The notes beneath the pieces were generated by a model, which worked only from the letters and a program-made list of their open reading frames with translations, was not told the DNA's origin and did no database searches. From Pseudoscleropodium purum (Eukaryota > Streptophyta > Bryopsida > Hypnales > Brachytheciaceae): 64,000 nucleotides of DNA. The DNA is taken from assembly GCA_963969395.1 (NCBI GenBank), contig OZ017798.1, forward strand, positions 22,002,173-22,066,172, written 5' to 3'. The position numbers were made by a program, and so were the translations under genes. Shown one piece after another: positions 1-11,316 of the stretch. How positions within the stretch are numbered: position 1 is the stretch's first letter; each line of letters starts with the position of its first letter.

Positions 1-145
1 CTACTGCACTATAAGTGATTGTAACTATGTAGCATTAGCTTGCTTTTTGAATAATAGGCAACTTACACTTTGGCACATTCTCACTATAGATGTAGCCTCA
101 ACCAATGCAAAGCCTCCTTTTCTTTGATCCAATGCACACATATAC

Positions 146-1750
146 TCACAAAAGAGTCCATACAAGGAGAGCAATAGAGATTGCTTTAAAGGCGATTGAT
201 GGGACGGAAAGATTAGAGCTTGCAGACCAACTAGGAGGTCCATATGGGGGGGCCCAACCAGGAGGGCCCGGGCTGGTGCCTTGGCCTTGGTTGTTGTAAA
301 TCACTACAACATTACGACCTTGCAAGCACCACGGCACTGGTAGGTAGTTCATGTCGTTGTAGGAGACATCAATGTATTTGATGCTTTGTTGTTTACAAAA
401 CTCTGGTGGGATGACTCCTGTGAGGTGGTTGGACCTCAAGTCCAATGTTTGTAGGTTGGGAATGGAAGCCAAACTTGATGGAATGTCGCCGTAGAGGTTG
501 GCATCGTTGATGACGATTGCCTGAAACACAATCAATGGATAGATTGTTATATTTGCCTCATAAAATGGCATGTTTCAAAGTGCCAAAATTGTGACATTCA
601 AATGCAAAAAGCTATGAAAGGTATTTAGGTTACAATATTAGTTCACATTAACTTAGTATAGTATTGAGACCCCTCATAATGAATTAGACTACACTAATTT
701 ATCCTATTAATGAAGGTGTAAAATTAGTGTCACTACAATATTCTATTATGTGAAAATTGGCACAATGCAACAAACATTGCAACCACCACATTTCAATTAT
801 TTTACAAATAGACCATAACTATTGGCCATGGAAATTGATAGCCTATACAAGTCCAATGCATGGAACAATTTATGTTATGCACACACCTACACCTCCCTTA
901 TGAATGGCAACAATACCAATTTTAAGCTAGAATATGTAGGGGTTGGTTTTAAAAGCATGTCACAAGTAGGTGTAGTAATTGCACTCCTAATTTCAGCCCC
1001 TCTCTAAACTCAACTCCTACAAAGTCTTGCCTAAAATGTATTGCTTTTATTTATGAGAACCTAGCTAAGGTTGCTTTGGAGTTAACTTACTTTCAAAACT
1101 CTGAAAAACTCATAGTATATTCATTCAAAGTTCAAGAAATGCATAAGAAGGTAATGTACAATACTCTTTTGACTTTCAACAACTGAAGATTCAATTAAAA
1201 ATCAGGCAGTTTAATAATAGGAACAATGCTCAATTAATTGCTTATTTGGATGTATTTATGGGTAGTTACATGATATAGCAGTAGCAATGGTGAAAAGGAA
1301 ATGAAGACTGACCTGGAGGTTGCCAGAAAACTCGCCCCATTCCGAGGGTATAGGCTGGTTCAAGAGCAGCCACTGAATGGTGAGCTGTTCCAGACTCGTG
1401 AGCGCCACCAGCCCCGCACCCACCTCGCCATAGCGAGGGTTGCGGTACGATTGCTGCCTGCTGTTCCCCACCAGCGTGAGCTCCACCACGGCGCCGTCGC
1501 TCTCCTTGCACCGCACGCCGGCCCAGGTGCAGCAGTTACTGCCGGCGTTCCAGGTGGAAAACACGCCGCCAACGTCCACGAAACCCGCTCGGAACCCCAA
1601 CAGCGTCTCACGGTCGCCCGCAGAGCAGTACCACGCGAGGACACCTGACAACCGGGTACTCAGCATCACCAGAACCACCACCCACCAGCGTGTACAGTTG
1701 TTGATGCCCCTTCTCGCGTCCATTGGCAAGGACGTAACGGAATCTCCCAA
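146..1750 (-). CDS. LRR protein, probably GPI-anchored, two exons
   Basis: Exon 1 is 1750-1313 (146 codons) and exon 2 is 520-146 (124 codons plus TGA). The intron 1312-521 has a GTCAGT donor and a CAG acceptor and is in phase 0, giving 270 residues. The N-terminus has a hydrophobic secretion signal (about residues 21-39, WWVVVLVMLS followed by a Val-Leu-Ala cleavage-like site). An LRRNT-type cap follows (residues 42-95, with CC-W-GVRC). Leucine-rich repeats continue across the splice junction (LYGDIP, LDLRSNHLTGVIP). Next come a Pro/Gly-rich stretch (GPPGWAPPYGPP), a Ser-rich linker and a hydrophobic C-terminal tail with no cytoplasmic part, as in GPI-anchored proteins. This predicts a small extracellular, surface-attached LRR protein; the ligand is unknown. 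There is no kinase domain. A second ATG at 1723 gives a tighter signal peptide and could be the true start. Exon 1 is clearly more GC-rich than the flanks. Confidence 0.75.
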
Positions 1751-4700
1751 AGGAAACGTCAGTTTATGCGTTGAGTAACTGTGATGACGGACCTCGTCAC
1801 GAGAAGCTAAACATCATACCACAGGAAACACAAATTGCGAAGATTCTAAACTAGCACACCTCCACATGCATTTGTGGTCACCCGTCTAACCCGAATTCAA
1901 TAGCTAATCCCGAAGCAAGCCAAACAACTGAAGCTCTTTCGAGAAAGGGACGAAAAGAAGCTCGATGTGTCGTTGAGTGTCTATCGTGATCAACTGTGAA
2001 GAGCAACCCTAGGAGCTGGAGAGTACTTTCGGTCGCTCAGCTATGTGGGAGCTCTCAAATCTGTGGGCATGGTTGGAATGCGGAAATGGGAGTGGAATTG
2101 AAAGTGTAAGTGTGTGGTGACTGAAACTAGCTAGGATTGATGGAGAGGCATTCAAACGGATTGGATGTACACAAAGGTGAGGGAAACGAGACTTGGAAAC
2201 TTCTAGAATCGCTCTATAGTTGCTAGCAAGCTAGTTGCAGACCGGGAGTGTCTTCTGTCGACTAGAGTGAGTGAAATCGACGACTACTGCGCGCTAGGTG
2301 GACATTATTTGAGGAAGATGACTCCCTGTTGTGTCACGTGAATGGTTTTGTATGTGACTTTTGTCAGTCGTGATGGGGAGGGATCGATCGATGATGGTCG
2401 GTTCCTAAAGACAGCGATGCACAAATCTAATTATATCATGCACAAGGAAGTTATATTAACACAAGCTAGGAAGTTATATCAGTGCTCCCTGTGAATCGTC
2501 ATAGTGTATGCTTTGAATTGGTAGCTGGGCTAGAAGGTGGGGACATCAGTGTCACACTGCGGGAGATCCTGTCCAAATGTAAAAGTCACTGACAGACGAT
2601 AGCTAGCCGATCATTGATAGACGATAGAATGATCGAAAAGGCTTCATTGATAGCCACGAATGACCACGAATGAGTCTGCATTGACAGTCGATGAGCACGT
2701 ACCAGCCTTTACTCTCTGCTTTTGGAGGTGATTGCAACATTAATGCTTCAATGCGAGAATTGGACATCATACTAGCTAACTGCAATTATGGTTTGCCATC
2801 TTCACTGACTCTAGCTAGCTACTAGCTCATCATATGGATCAGTGGATCATGATTCTCAGCACACAGAGACACGTTTTCTCCTAAGAGATCAAGGATTGAT
2901 TTCGTGGTTTTATAATGCATGACTAATGCGCGCGATGATTGAATCATGTTCGGTGGAAAATGGAAGGCAAGCGGGACTGCTCGATCGGCAGAGTCAATGA
3001 AGTAAGAATTGCATGCATGTGTTGATTAAAAAAATTAAAAAAATTGCTTCCAAAAGAAGTTGTCGAATGATCTGTTTCATAACTGCTTAGTGATACCCAC
3101 GATGCCTGATTTGGGCTCTTTGATCATTTAGGGTTAATGTGATCGGATCGATCCTACTCTTCCCGTCGACCATGAAGTTAGGTTTGGACTCACTAATTTG
3201 CCTGTTTGGTTCTACGAGCAAACAGAATTTCCATTGCATAACTGGAAAATTAATTTCAGGTGAATTGAAAATTTTTAGTACATTCAAGTTGGGTTTTACT
3301 TAAGGTCGTTGACCCGTTTCTGATCACCCCCCATTATGGTGGTATAGGACTATAGGCTGCTCTAATTCCGCACATGGGGAGATGAACAATGATCAATTAT
3401 GACACATCCTCCAACATAGTTGTGATGCATTATGATTGGCTACAAGTCTCTCAATATTGGAACTAGTTCTGGGTCGATTTTATTTGTAGCTTGTGATTGA
3501 AAATAGGAAGATTTATATGACGAGTATAGGTCATCTATATATCTTCAACTAAAATACTCAAGGTAATTATGTTTTGAAGGAATAATTTTAGAAAACTTTG
3601 GAATCCTTCAATTCTAAACTCTATTTTTGCACTAGGGACAATTTCTACACTTAAGAAATCCGCACTCTAAATACGAGTAATTCCTTAAGTGGTTGGAAAT
3701 GGGTTATAAGCTTCTATTTTATAACTAATTGACTACATTAGTTGAGTGGTTATGAATTCAAAGAAGAAAAAAATCATTTTTTTATCTCATTTTCTAGTGA
3801 TTTGGAAATTGTATATGAAGTAAAATCAACCTCCAAGCACAAATTTGAATAATGGCACTTGACATGGCAACTTGTTTTGAATTGGGAGTATAATTCATTT
3901 GTTGTGTTGAGATGCTCAGAATGGAAGTTTCTAAATGTTATTAATAGTGGTTTTCATTCAAATGTCATGTTTCAAAGTATAGTATCCAACTATCAGATTT
4001 AGTATTTCGTACCAAATAATTAAATAAAGTTGGAAAAACTGTTTTGATGGTAATTTTAAGAAATAATAAAATATTCGTTTAAGAGAATTAATTCATATTC
4101 ATTTTATTTATTTTTCCAAGAATTTGGTGTTGTAATTACAAGAACATTAAGAGTGTGGAAAATTTGTTATTATGAAATTTGCATGGATGTAAGGAACCCT
4201 TGAGGAGTAGCCTAATCACTTGCCCATTTTTTGATTGTTTGGCATCTATGGCATTAACCTATTTGTTTCTAGACTCCCTCTTAAAGTAATTTTTAATTTT
4301 TTTCAAATCTTTTTTTTCAATTTAATTTTTACCAACTATAATAGTTGAATATATAATTAGAGTTTTGAATTAGATTCTCAAATGAGAACCAAATAACTAA
4401 GAAAGGTATAAGGTGTGTGCACTTGTAAATCACTTCTAATTAAGCATAGTTGCTATTACATGACAAAAATTATTTTCGTTGGGTCATATTTGAAAGTGCA
4501 CAAGGATATCAACCCACTTTAGCATGTATTATTTTCACACAATATTATTATATGAATAAGTTATGAATTTTCAAATTATTAAACATTGGTGTACTACAAA
4601 TCATTACTATGTTTTGGTATTCAAAAGTTGTTCATCATTTAGAATTCAAGAATCTAATTGTAGGAGCTCTTGGTTAGTGACAATTTTGGATGTACTTACT

Positions 4701-5129
4701 TTATATCAAGATTAATTGCGTGACTACATTTATCCCAACTCATTTCATGGAAAGGTATAATTTTACATTTCACCTTGTACCGCAAAATCTGATCAATTTC
4801 TGCATCCTCTAATCAATTTTCAAGATGTTCAATAATTATCATTATAGTTTTCTGAAATTATGATATCTTTAAAAAACAATTAATATTTGCCAAAATTGAA
4901 AAGGGACTACAATACACTTGTCCATAATATTACACTTTGAAACTACACATTCCTTGTATATCCAATTAGACAACTTGAGTATTGCAAACATATGTGATTA
5001 CATTTAGAAGCCTATTTATCCCTCTACAAACATCATTAGAGAAGGTATAGTGAATGAGGAGCCATTGGTTGTAGTGGATGACAAATACATTCAAAAGAGG
5101 TAGTCACTCTTTTACCCTACCCAATCAAA
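1751..5129. other. AT-rich intergenic DNA, no gene seen
   Basis: This stretch lies upstream of the LRR gene, so its first few hundred bases should hold that gene's promoter, but I see no convincing TATA box or other element. ORFs are short and lack family resemblance. From about 3 kb on the sequence is strongly AT-rich with homopolymer runs. Confidence 0.4.
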
Positions 5130-5133
5130 TTAA

Positions 5134-6055
5134 CCCCTAAATTCCCATTGTCCTCTCGGGGGACAAATCAGATTTCGGGCAGGTTCATGTGATCTTAATT
5201 TTTGGTGAATTGATTTGAAACTTTCCTATAAGATAAAAAAGCTGATTATCTATGTGGGATTATAATTTTTATTTCAATTGGTGCCCGGGAGCAAAAGTTA
5301 TACCACAAAAAGCGTGAAATTGATCTCGATGGGCAACACAAAAAAAATTGCAAAAAATCAAAAAAAAAAAAAAATTCCCCTGAAATTTTTCTTTTGTCTA
5401 CATGTGAAGCTTTGATTCGTTCTATTTGGACTAATAATGAGAAAGTTAAAGACAAATATGTTTTTGGGACAATTTTAGCATCTTTTTGAAAAAATAACTT
5501 GTAGGGTTCATTTTTTAATGCAATTTTCACAATTTTTCACAATTTTTTTTTGAGAATATTGTGTTCGATTGCTAAAACAATCTCACCATTGGGATTATTA
5601 TCTTTCAATCCCATCTATGAGTTATTAATGATTTATTTATTTTTTAATCTTGGACCTACTTCTACTTAGCATTTTTTTAAAGAATGCAAATTAAGTGTTT
5701 TTTTTATTTATTTTTATTTCCTAGACTTTCAACTCAATTCTTCAACATAAAAATTTTTTAATTCAAAGTTTGTAGTGCAAAAAAAATTCAGAATTGGCGG
5801 TCAAAATCATCTGAAATTGCAAGCCAATATTCACAAAAACTTTCTTTTTTAACTTTGAATGCTAATATCTTCCAATCTATACAGTTAAACTTCATGAAAT
5901 TTTTTACCATTTGAGCTAAGACAAGTAAAGTACAAGATCCTACGGGTAGATTCTAAAAAAAGATGATTTTTTTTTTTTTGTATTCTTGGATGAATGCAGC
6001 AAAAAAGTTATTTTGAATGGTTTTTGACCAAAATATAGCCTTGGGAATTTAGGGG
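5134..6055. mobile_element. TTAA-flanked MITE, copy 1
   Basis: The 922-bp segment is bounded by TTAA at 5130-5133 and 6056-6059. The terminal inverted repeat is CCCCTAAATTCCCA at the left, and its complement TGGGAATTTAGGGG at the right. Just inside the left end is a palindromic TTGTCC...GGGACAA motif. The interior (about 5,560-5,980) matches the reverse complement of the copy at 8755-9418. No transposase is encoded. TTAA duplications with CCC-starting ends are typical of piggyBac-type elements, and Kolobok elements also use TTAA; the superfamily is inferred. Confidence 0.6.
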
Positions 6056-6367
6056 TTAAAAAATGAAAAATTTAATTTGCCTAGTCGACCCCAAAACCAA
6101 AACAGCTTTGATATGGATATCAATCATACATGATATATACATATAGACAAACAAATACGATATATGGAATATTAACATGATATGATATATGGATAAAGGT
6201 CTCAATATAAGAATACAAACTACAAAATATTATTGTACAACATGTACGTACACACATATAGGACATGTGATATAATTGTTAATCCATATCAATTGTAGTC
6301 AAAGAGGTTTAATATAGATACGTGGGGGTACAAATAATTTCATAAAGAATATATGCGTCAAAATATA

Positions 6368-6910
6368 AGGTAAACCTGCCTATGACAGGCAGAATGGCTG
6401 ATCTATCCTATTGCCATTGACAAAAAAAATCTGATTTTTTTGTACAAAGACAAATGTGAGAAATGAAGAAAGCAACTAGAATTTTATTTTTTCTACAAAA
6501 TATGAATTTTTTATGAATTTTCGAAGTTTGCTGTCCAGTTTGCCCAAAAAAGTCTGTAGACTACCCCAAATCAGCAGAAAAGTGTTTCCATGATGGTCAT
6601 CTTACCACCCAAAGCAGTCATAACATTCTTTAACATGGTTACAAGATTTCCTAACATGGATATGACATAAAGAAATTTTAAAATAATTTTTTACTAACAG
6701 TTTACACTAGAAAGGTGTCAATGTTCTATCACAGTTATTAATAACTCCATAACCATATTCCAAGGCTTTGATGACAACTAAAAATCAACCTGATGTAGTC
6801 TTAATTCTATTTTTAAGAAAAAGTTTCTCATGGGTTGATGGAAGACTGTAATGGGGGAGTTCCCTAGGTGCCTGTCACGGGTGATTTGCATGTCATAGGT
6901 AGGTTTACCT
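6368..6910. mobile_element. TA-flanked MITE (possible Tc1/mariner type)
   Basis: A 543-bp segment with terminal inverted repeats of about 23 bp beginning AGGTAAACCTGCCTATGACA (left) and AGGTAAACCTACCTATGACA (complement of right), flanked by TA on both sides (6366-6367 and 6911-6912). It has no coding capacity. The TA duplication suggests a Tc1/mariner-type origin, but TA next to AT-rich DNA is weak evidence. Confidence 0.5.
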
Positions 6911-7196
6911 TACATTCACTTATTCCACGAGCAAAATGATTTTTGGGCAGTTTGTCGCTACGATCATGCACTCAAAGAAGAGACAACATGCCATACAGTA
7001 CTGTAAATGTAGATTCCACGACATCCACGATATCCATGGGTACAGTGATAGTGGATGTGGTGATTGGCTGCAGTGGATGATGTTGTACAAAAAGAGAAAG
7101 TACATAGGTGCCGTTGATCACCCGGCCGCAATAGTTGAACTGAAAATTATTGCCCACCTTTCCCTTATCAATGGAAATTGTCCTTGTGTTTCAAAA

Positions 7197-7233
7197 GAGA
7201 AAAAGAAAGAGAAAAAGAAAAAGAAAAAGAAAT
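7197..7233 (+). repeat. Purine microsatellite (GAAAAA-type)
   Basis: A run of GAAAAA/GAAAGA units on plus. It creates a Lys-rich stretch in overlapping ORFs that otherwise look random. Confidence 0.7.
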
Positions 7234-7524
7234 TATTGGCCACCAATTTCAGCATTTCAGTGGTACAATATAGGACTGAAAATGAGGTCCTCAGTCCTCA
7301 TAATATGTTGTTTTTCTTCCTCAGGCCTTTGTGGCATTTTCACAAGTGGAATGTCTCCTCAGTCCGTGTGACCCTCTTCAACAGGCAGCACGGAAGACAC
7401 CGGCTCTCGTGGGAGAGGTGCCTGAAACCAATGAACAGCTGCATATCATTTTTTACTTGGAAAGCCCTGAGGTGGGTACTTGTAAAAAAAAAAACTTTTG
7501 CTTCTAAGCCTTGTTATTATTAAA

Positions 7525-7790
7525 TGATTAGACTGGTGAAATTTTCATGTTTTTCTTGTTGGCAAGTGAAAGGTGATGGTTTCAACACACCAAAGAATGT
7601 GATATTTGGATACTATATGCAAAAGTTAGGCAGGAACAAAGTTTGCAGTTTTTAAATGGTTTCTTCCATCTGGTTGCCATGGATGTGTTGTGTCAGTCTT
7701 CACTGCAACCCTTGAAGGTTGTATATTTAAAAAAAATGGTTTCTTCCACATGGGTACATAATTGATTTAGGAGATGTATATATAGTGAAG
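7525..7790 (+). repeat. Dispersed repeat, copy at 7.5 kb
   Basis: This stretch aligns in direct orientation with 14235-14430. Shared landmarks, in order, are AAATTTTCAT, GGCAAGTGAAAGG, GGATACTATATGCAAAA (TATTGTATGCAAAA in the other copy), and GGAGATGTATATATAGTGAAG near the end. This copy carries about 60 extra bases, including a local duplication of ATGGTTTCTTCCA. No ends or coding capacity were recognised. Confidence 0.5.
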
Positions 7791-8239
7791 ATGGTAGTAT
7801 AGGATCAGTAATGCATTTGGAGGGGGGGGGGAGGTTTAAATGGAGTCTTTGAAAACCATACATTCTTGCAAACTAAAATTCTTCATAATTTTCCCCTTAT
7901 TAATCAAAATGGAATGATTCAAATTTTCCCATGTATATCTAAACCTAAAGAATCAATTTTAAATTCTTATTTTAATAAAAAATAAGTTAAATAAATAAAT
8001 TTTGAGTTGCTCGAACTACTCGTTGAACAATGAAAATCACATATCATGCAATAACCATGTAGTCAAAAGTTATAAAAATTGTTGGACCTTAAAGATACTC
8101 CTTAGGGCACATATTGTGTGAAAATTTTAGCAAAAAAAATTAAAACTTCATTCATAGTGAGCTACCTAAAATTGCTATATTACCCAAAAAATACAATTTA
8201 TTTAGGCATTTAGGGGGGAAAGTTTGCTAACCCCATTTT
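7791..8239. other. AT-rich spacer, no gene
   Basis: Contains a G-run near 7,821 and AT-rich low-complexity sequence. No ORF or repeat boundary could be supported. Confidence 0.35.
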
Positions 8240-8420
8240 GTAGGAATGTAATAAAGTTTGTTTTTTCTAACTTCAAATATTAAAATCTTTCAATCCATGC
8301 TATCAAAATGGACTGAAATTTTTTCAACACATTTTCATAGTAGTCTACTAAACTATGTTAATTTAATTTAGTTTTATTTTGCAATTTTTGGGCAATGCAC
8401 TAAAAAATGACATCTTTTTA
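8240..8420 (+). repeat. Fragment of the TTAA MITE family
   Basis: The sequence around 8,245-8,350 aligns with 5,838-5,940 inside the 5134-6055 element. Shared landmarks are a T-rich run, AACTTNRAAT, AATCTTYCAATC and CTGAAATTTTTT. No terminal repeats were found, so this is an eroded or truncated copy. Confidence 0.4.
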
Positions 8421-8754
8421 CAATTTATTGAAACTGTAAAGTGAATAAGTCAATTCGGTTTTATGCAATTTAGAGAGACAAAATTGTGACATTCAATTGT
8501 GTAAACCTCTACTTAACTATCATTTTTGTTTATTTGGAGTTAATACACTTCTTTACAATTCAATAATAATTTTCAAATTTCTTCCCTCTCAATTTTGAAT
8601 AAGGAAAGTACACTTATTTTCAATTCCTATCTAATTGTATCACAATGTACACACATTCTTCATTTTAGATCTAAATATCCAAGATGATTATACTTATGTT
8701 ATTAGACGTGTGCCACATGATCAAGAAAGTGACGAACCCTATATTTGTTCTTAA

Positions 8755-9418
8755 CCTCTAAAGGATCAAGGCCTTTTTTTTGCCAAAAACACTCAAAACT
8801 ACCATTTCTATTGCAAAGAGTAAAAAAATTCAAATTTTTTTCCCACATCTAATAGTAGGATCTTACAACCGACTAGTATAGAAATATATGAAATAAATTT
8901 CAAATTTTTTTACCACATAGATTGCAAGATATCTATGTTTAAAGCGAAGAAAACAAGTTTTTTTTTGTACATTGTGGAATTAGATTATTTGACTTCGAAC
9001 CTTCTTAACTTAAACTTTTGCACTACAGAGTTTTGAAGTTTAAATCTTTATAGTGGGGAATTGAATTGATAGTCTAGGAAAATTTTTAAAAATATTAATT
9101 TCCATTTAAAAAAAAGTGTTAAGTAGAAGATTATATCCTCAAAGATGAAATTAAAACACACTAATTCCAATGGCGAGATTGTTTCCAGAAATCAAGTAAA
9201 ACAATCTCACTATTTTTGTTGTCTGGTCTCCGTTGTTTTAAGTTTATTTGGGCATAATTTTTGTTTATGGGCATCAATTGAAAAAAATTATGTTCCTACA
9301 AAGATAATCAAGTTTTCTATCTTCAAAAAAGTTTTGAAAAATCATGGCAAAAATTGAGACCATAGGTATGTGCCTGGAATTCAATTTGTTCCCCAAAGGG
9401 ACAATGGTCCTTTAAGAG
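8755..9418. mobile_element. TTAA-flanked MITE, copy 2 (inverted relative to copy 1)
   Basis: A 664-bp segment between TTAA at 8751-8754 and TTAA at 9419-9422. The left end reads CCTCTAAAGGATCAAGGCC; the complement of the right end reads CTCTTAAAGGACCATTGTCC. The right subterminal palindrome (TTGTCC...GGGGAACAA) matches the left subterminal region of the element at 5134, and the interior matches it in reverse complement. Both ends therefore agree with the same family. Confidence 0.55.
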
Positions 9419-9747
9419 TTAAATGAATTTTGAGAAATTCAATGATATGAAGGTGTCCGAGAGAAAATACACATAGTTTCATAATACCTTTATGTTCAAG
9501 GTTTTTTCTCACACATTCTCCTATCAACATTGAAGTTTTGTTTGTACAATATTGATGTTGATATCATGAGTTCCATGATATAATTACATGAGGGAGCTTA
9601 AAAATCTAACATCATCCATCTTATCACTCATTTTAAATTGTCCCTTAATGTAATTCATTATGCCCTCACAAAATGACAAATATTGTATAAAGAAACTACT
9701 CCTAAAAATTGTCCAAGTACACTAGTGAAGATGATTCATATTCTTAA

Positions 9748-10698
9748 CCCCTCACCACCCAAGGCCGTTTTGGGTTCCAAAACATAAATGCTTTTGAAGT
9801 GATGTAGATGTAAATGTCACTAAGTTATAAAGATCTTAACCGTAAATCTTGTAGTGAACATGTTGTAGATGATGTGAATCAAATTTGGAGTCATTTGACC
9901 GTATAGATTTTAAGATTATAATGTTTTAGTATTGAAAAAAGATGCTGAAATTTTCCTAGCAACACACTTGGAGGTGAAATTGGATTTCTAAACTTACTCA
10001 AATGAAAAAACTTGAAACTATAAAGTGATTCAAAACCAGCATACAAACACATCGAAGAAAAAAATATCAATAAATTCACTCAATGTGTTTGCAAAATGGC
10101 TTGCAAATGTCAAAAAATAGGCAAGAAAAGTTGCAAAAAACACATCTAAGGTTGAACCTCCTTCTACTAAAATGCTTCTTGGATTGATATGAAATTTTAG
10201 ACACCCAAACTAGACTAGTATGTGCAACTTTTCCAAATTTTTATTTATTGGAAATAGACATTATATGGAGAAGAAACAAGCCACCGAAGTTCATTGTAAT
10301 CCAAAAAAGTTGGGATTTTGAACTTCGAATTGCTCCCAAACATTCAAAACAACTTGGATTTATATGAAAATCTTACCACAATAACTATACTTCAAGGGAA
10401 ACATAAGACAACAAATTTTATTGAAAACAAACATTGGATGAATGAGATACATCCCCAAAAGTTTTAGTTGTCAAATGCAATTTGGTGGACTCAAATTGAA
10501 CCTTTGAACTTCAACTGACTTTCAAGAAATCAATACAACTTTTTTCTTTTAAAATTTTTACCACATAAACTAGAAGTGCAAATACAACTTTTAAAAGAAG
10601 TTTTATTGAATTTGGATGTTAGATGCAAAAGTTACAACACTTTGAATTTGACTTGAAACTCTATGAGGACACTTTTGGTTTCCTTGGGCGGTGAGGGG
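9748..10698. mobile_element. TTAA-flanked MITE, copy 3
   Basis: A 951-bp segment between TTAA at 9744-9747 and 10699-10702. The left end is CCCCTCACCACCCAAGG and the complement of the right end is CCCCTCACCGCCCAAGG, 16 of 17 identical. The CCCCT start and the CCAAGG motif agree with the elements at 5134 and 8755, but the interior is more diverged. It has no coding capacity. Confidence 0.6.
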
Positions 10699-11124
10699 TT
10701 AAATTGCCCAAGGTATTATTAGATACTAATAGGAGTCCAAAGGGGATTTAAGACTACCTTCCTATACATTTTTTGGGACTTTGTGAAAATGAACTATGAA
10801 TTTTCAAGGTGTGAAAAAAAATTGTACCTAAAATTGATCACTTGTGTGAAAATTTTTAATTGTAGATCATGTTGCAGCTTAGAATTTTGATTTTCTTAGT
10901 ATACACCAAAATAGGAACAGAAACTAGTCATTAGCTAACCGGATCCGATTAGGTGGGGAAGGAAAACTCAGAATTAGCACGGAACGTGAAGTAGTGGGCC
11001 TCTTGGATCTAATCCGGTCAGGAGTAACTAACGACGGAAACGGAATGCAATACGGATTAGGTCTAGGACCGGATTATGATGGCAAACAGGATTTATGATG
11101 ACAAACCGGAAAGGGTCCAAGGAG

Positions 11125-11132
11125 TATAAAAG
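11125..11132 (+). promoter_or_regulatory. TATA box of the R1 ORF, copy 1
   Basis: TATAAAAG lies 185 bases before the ORF start and is followed by a conserved GC-rich leader. Every R1 copy keeps a TATA-type motif here (TATAAAAG or TATATAAG). Confidence 0.6.
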
Positions 11133-11316
11133 GAGGAGCTTTCACTGTTGCACCCCCTTTTAGAAACTCGACCTTGAGCGCGCGCGGTTGAGTTTTTGTC
11201 GTTTGTGCGTTTGTGCGTCTGTACGTTTGTGTTTTGTCTGTTTTGATTCCGGTTGAGATCGGAGAGAGAACGTAAGGAACGGGACATGCGGCTAGGAGAG
11301 AGTGAGGTAGATTCGA

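Noticed and set aside
6936..7523. 195-codon plus ORF
   Set aside because: It runs through a GAAAAA microsatellite and MITE-adjacent sequence, has random-looking composition and no domain.
5246..9357. Similar short peptides in the MITEs at 5246-5530 (minus) and 9145-9357 (plus)
   Set aside because: The resemblance follows from nucleotide homology of inverted MITE copies; no selection signal or start context supports genes.
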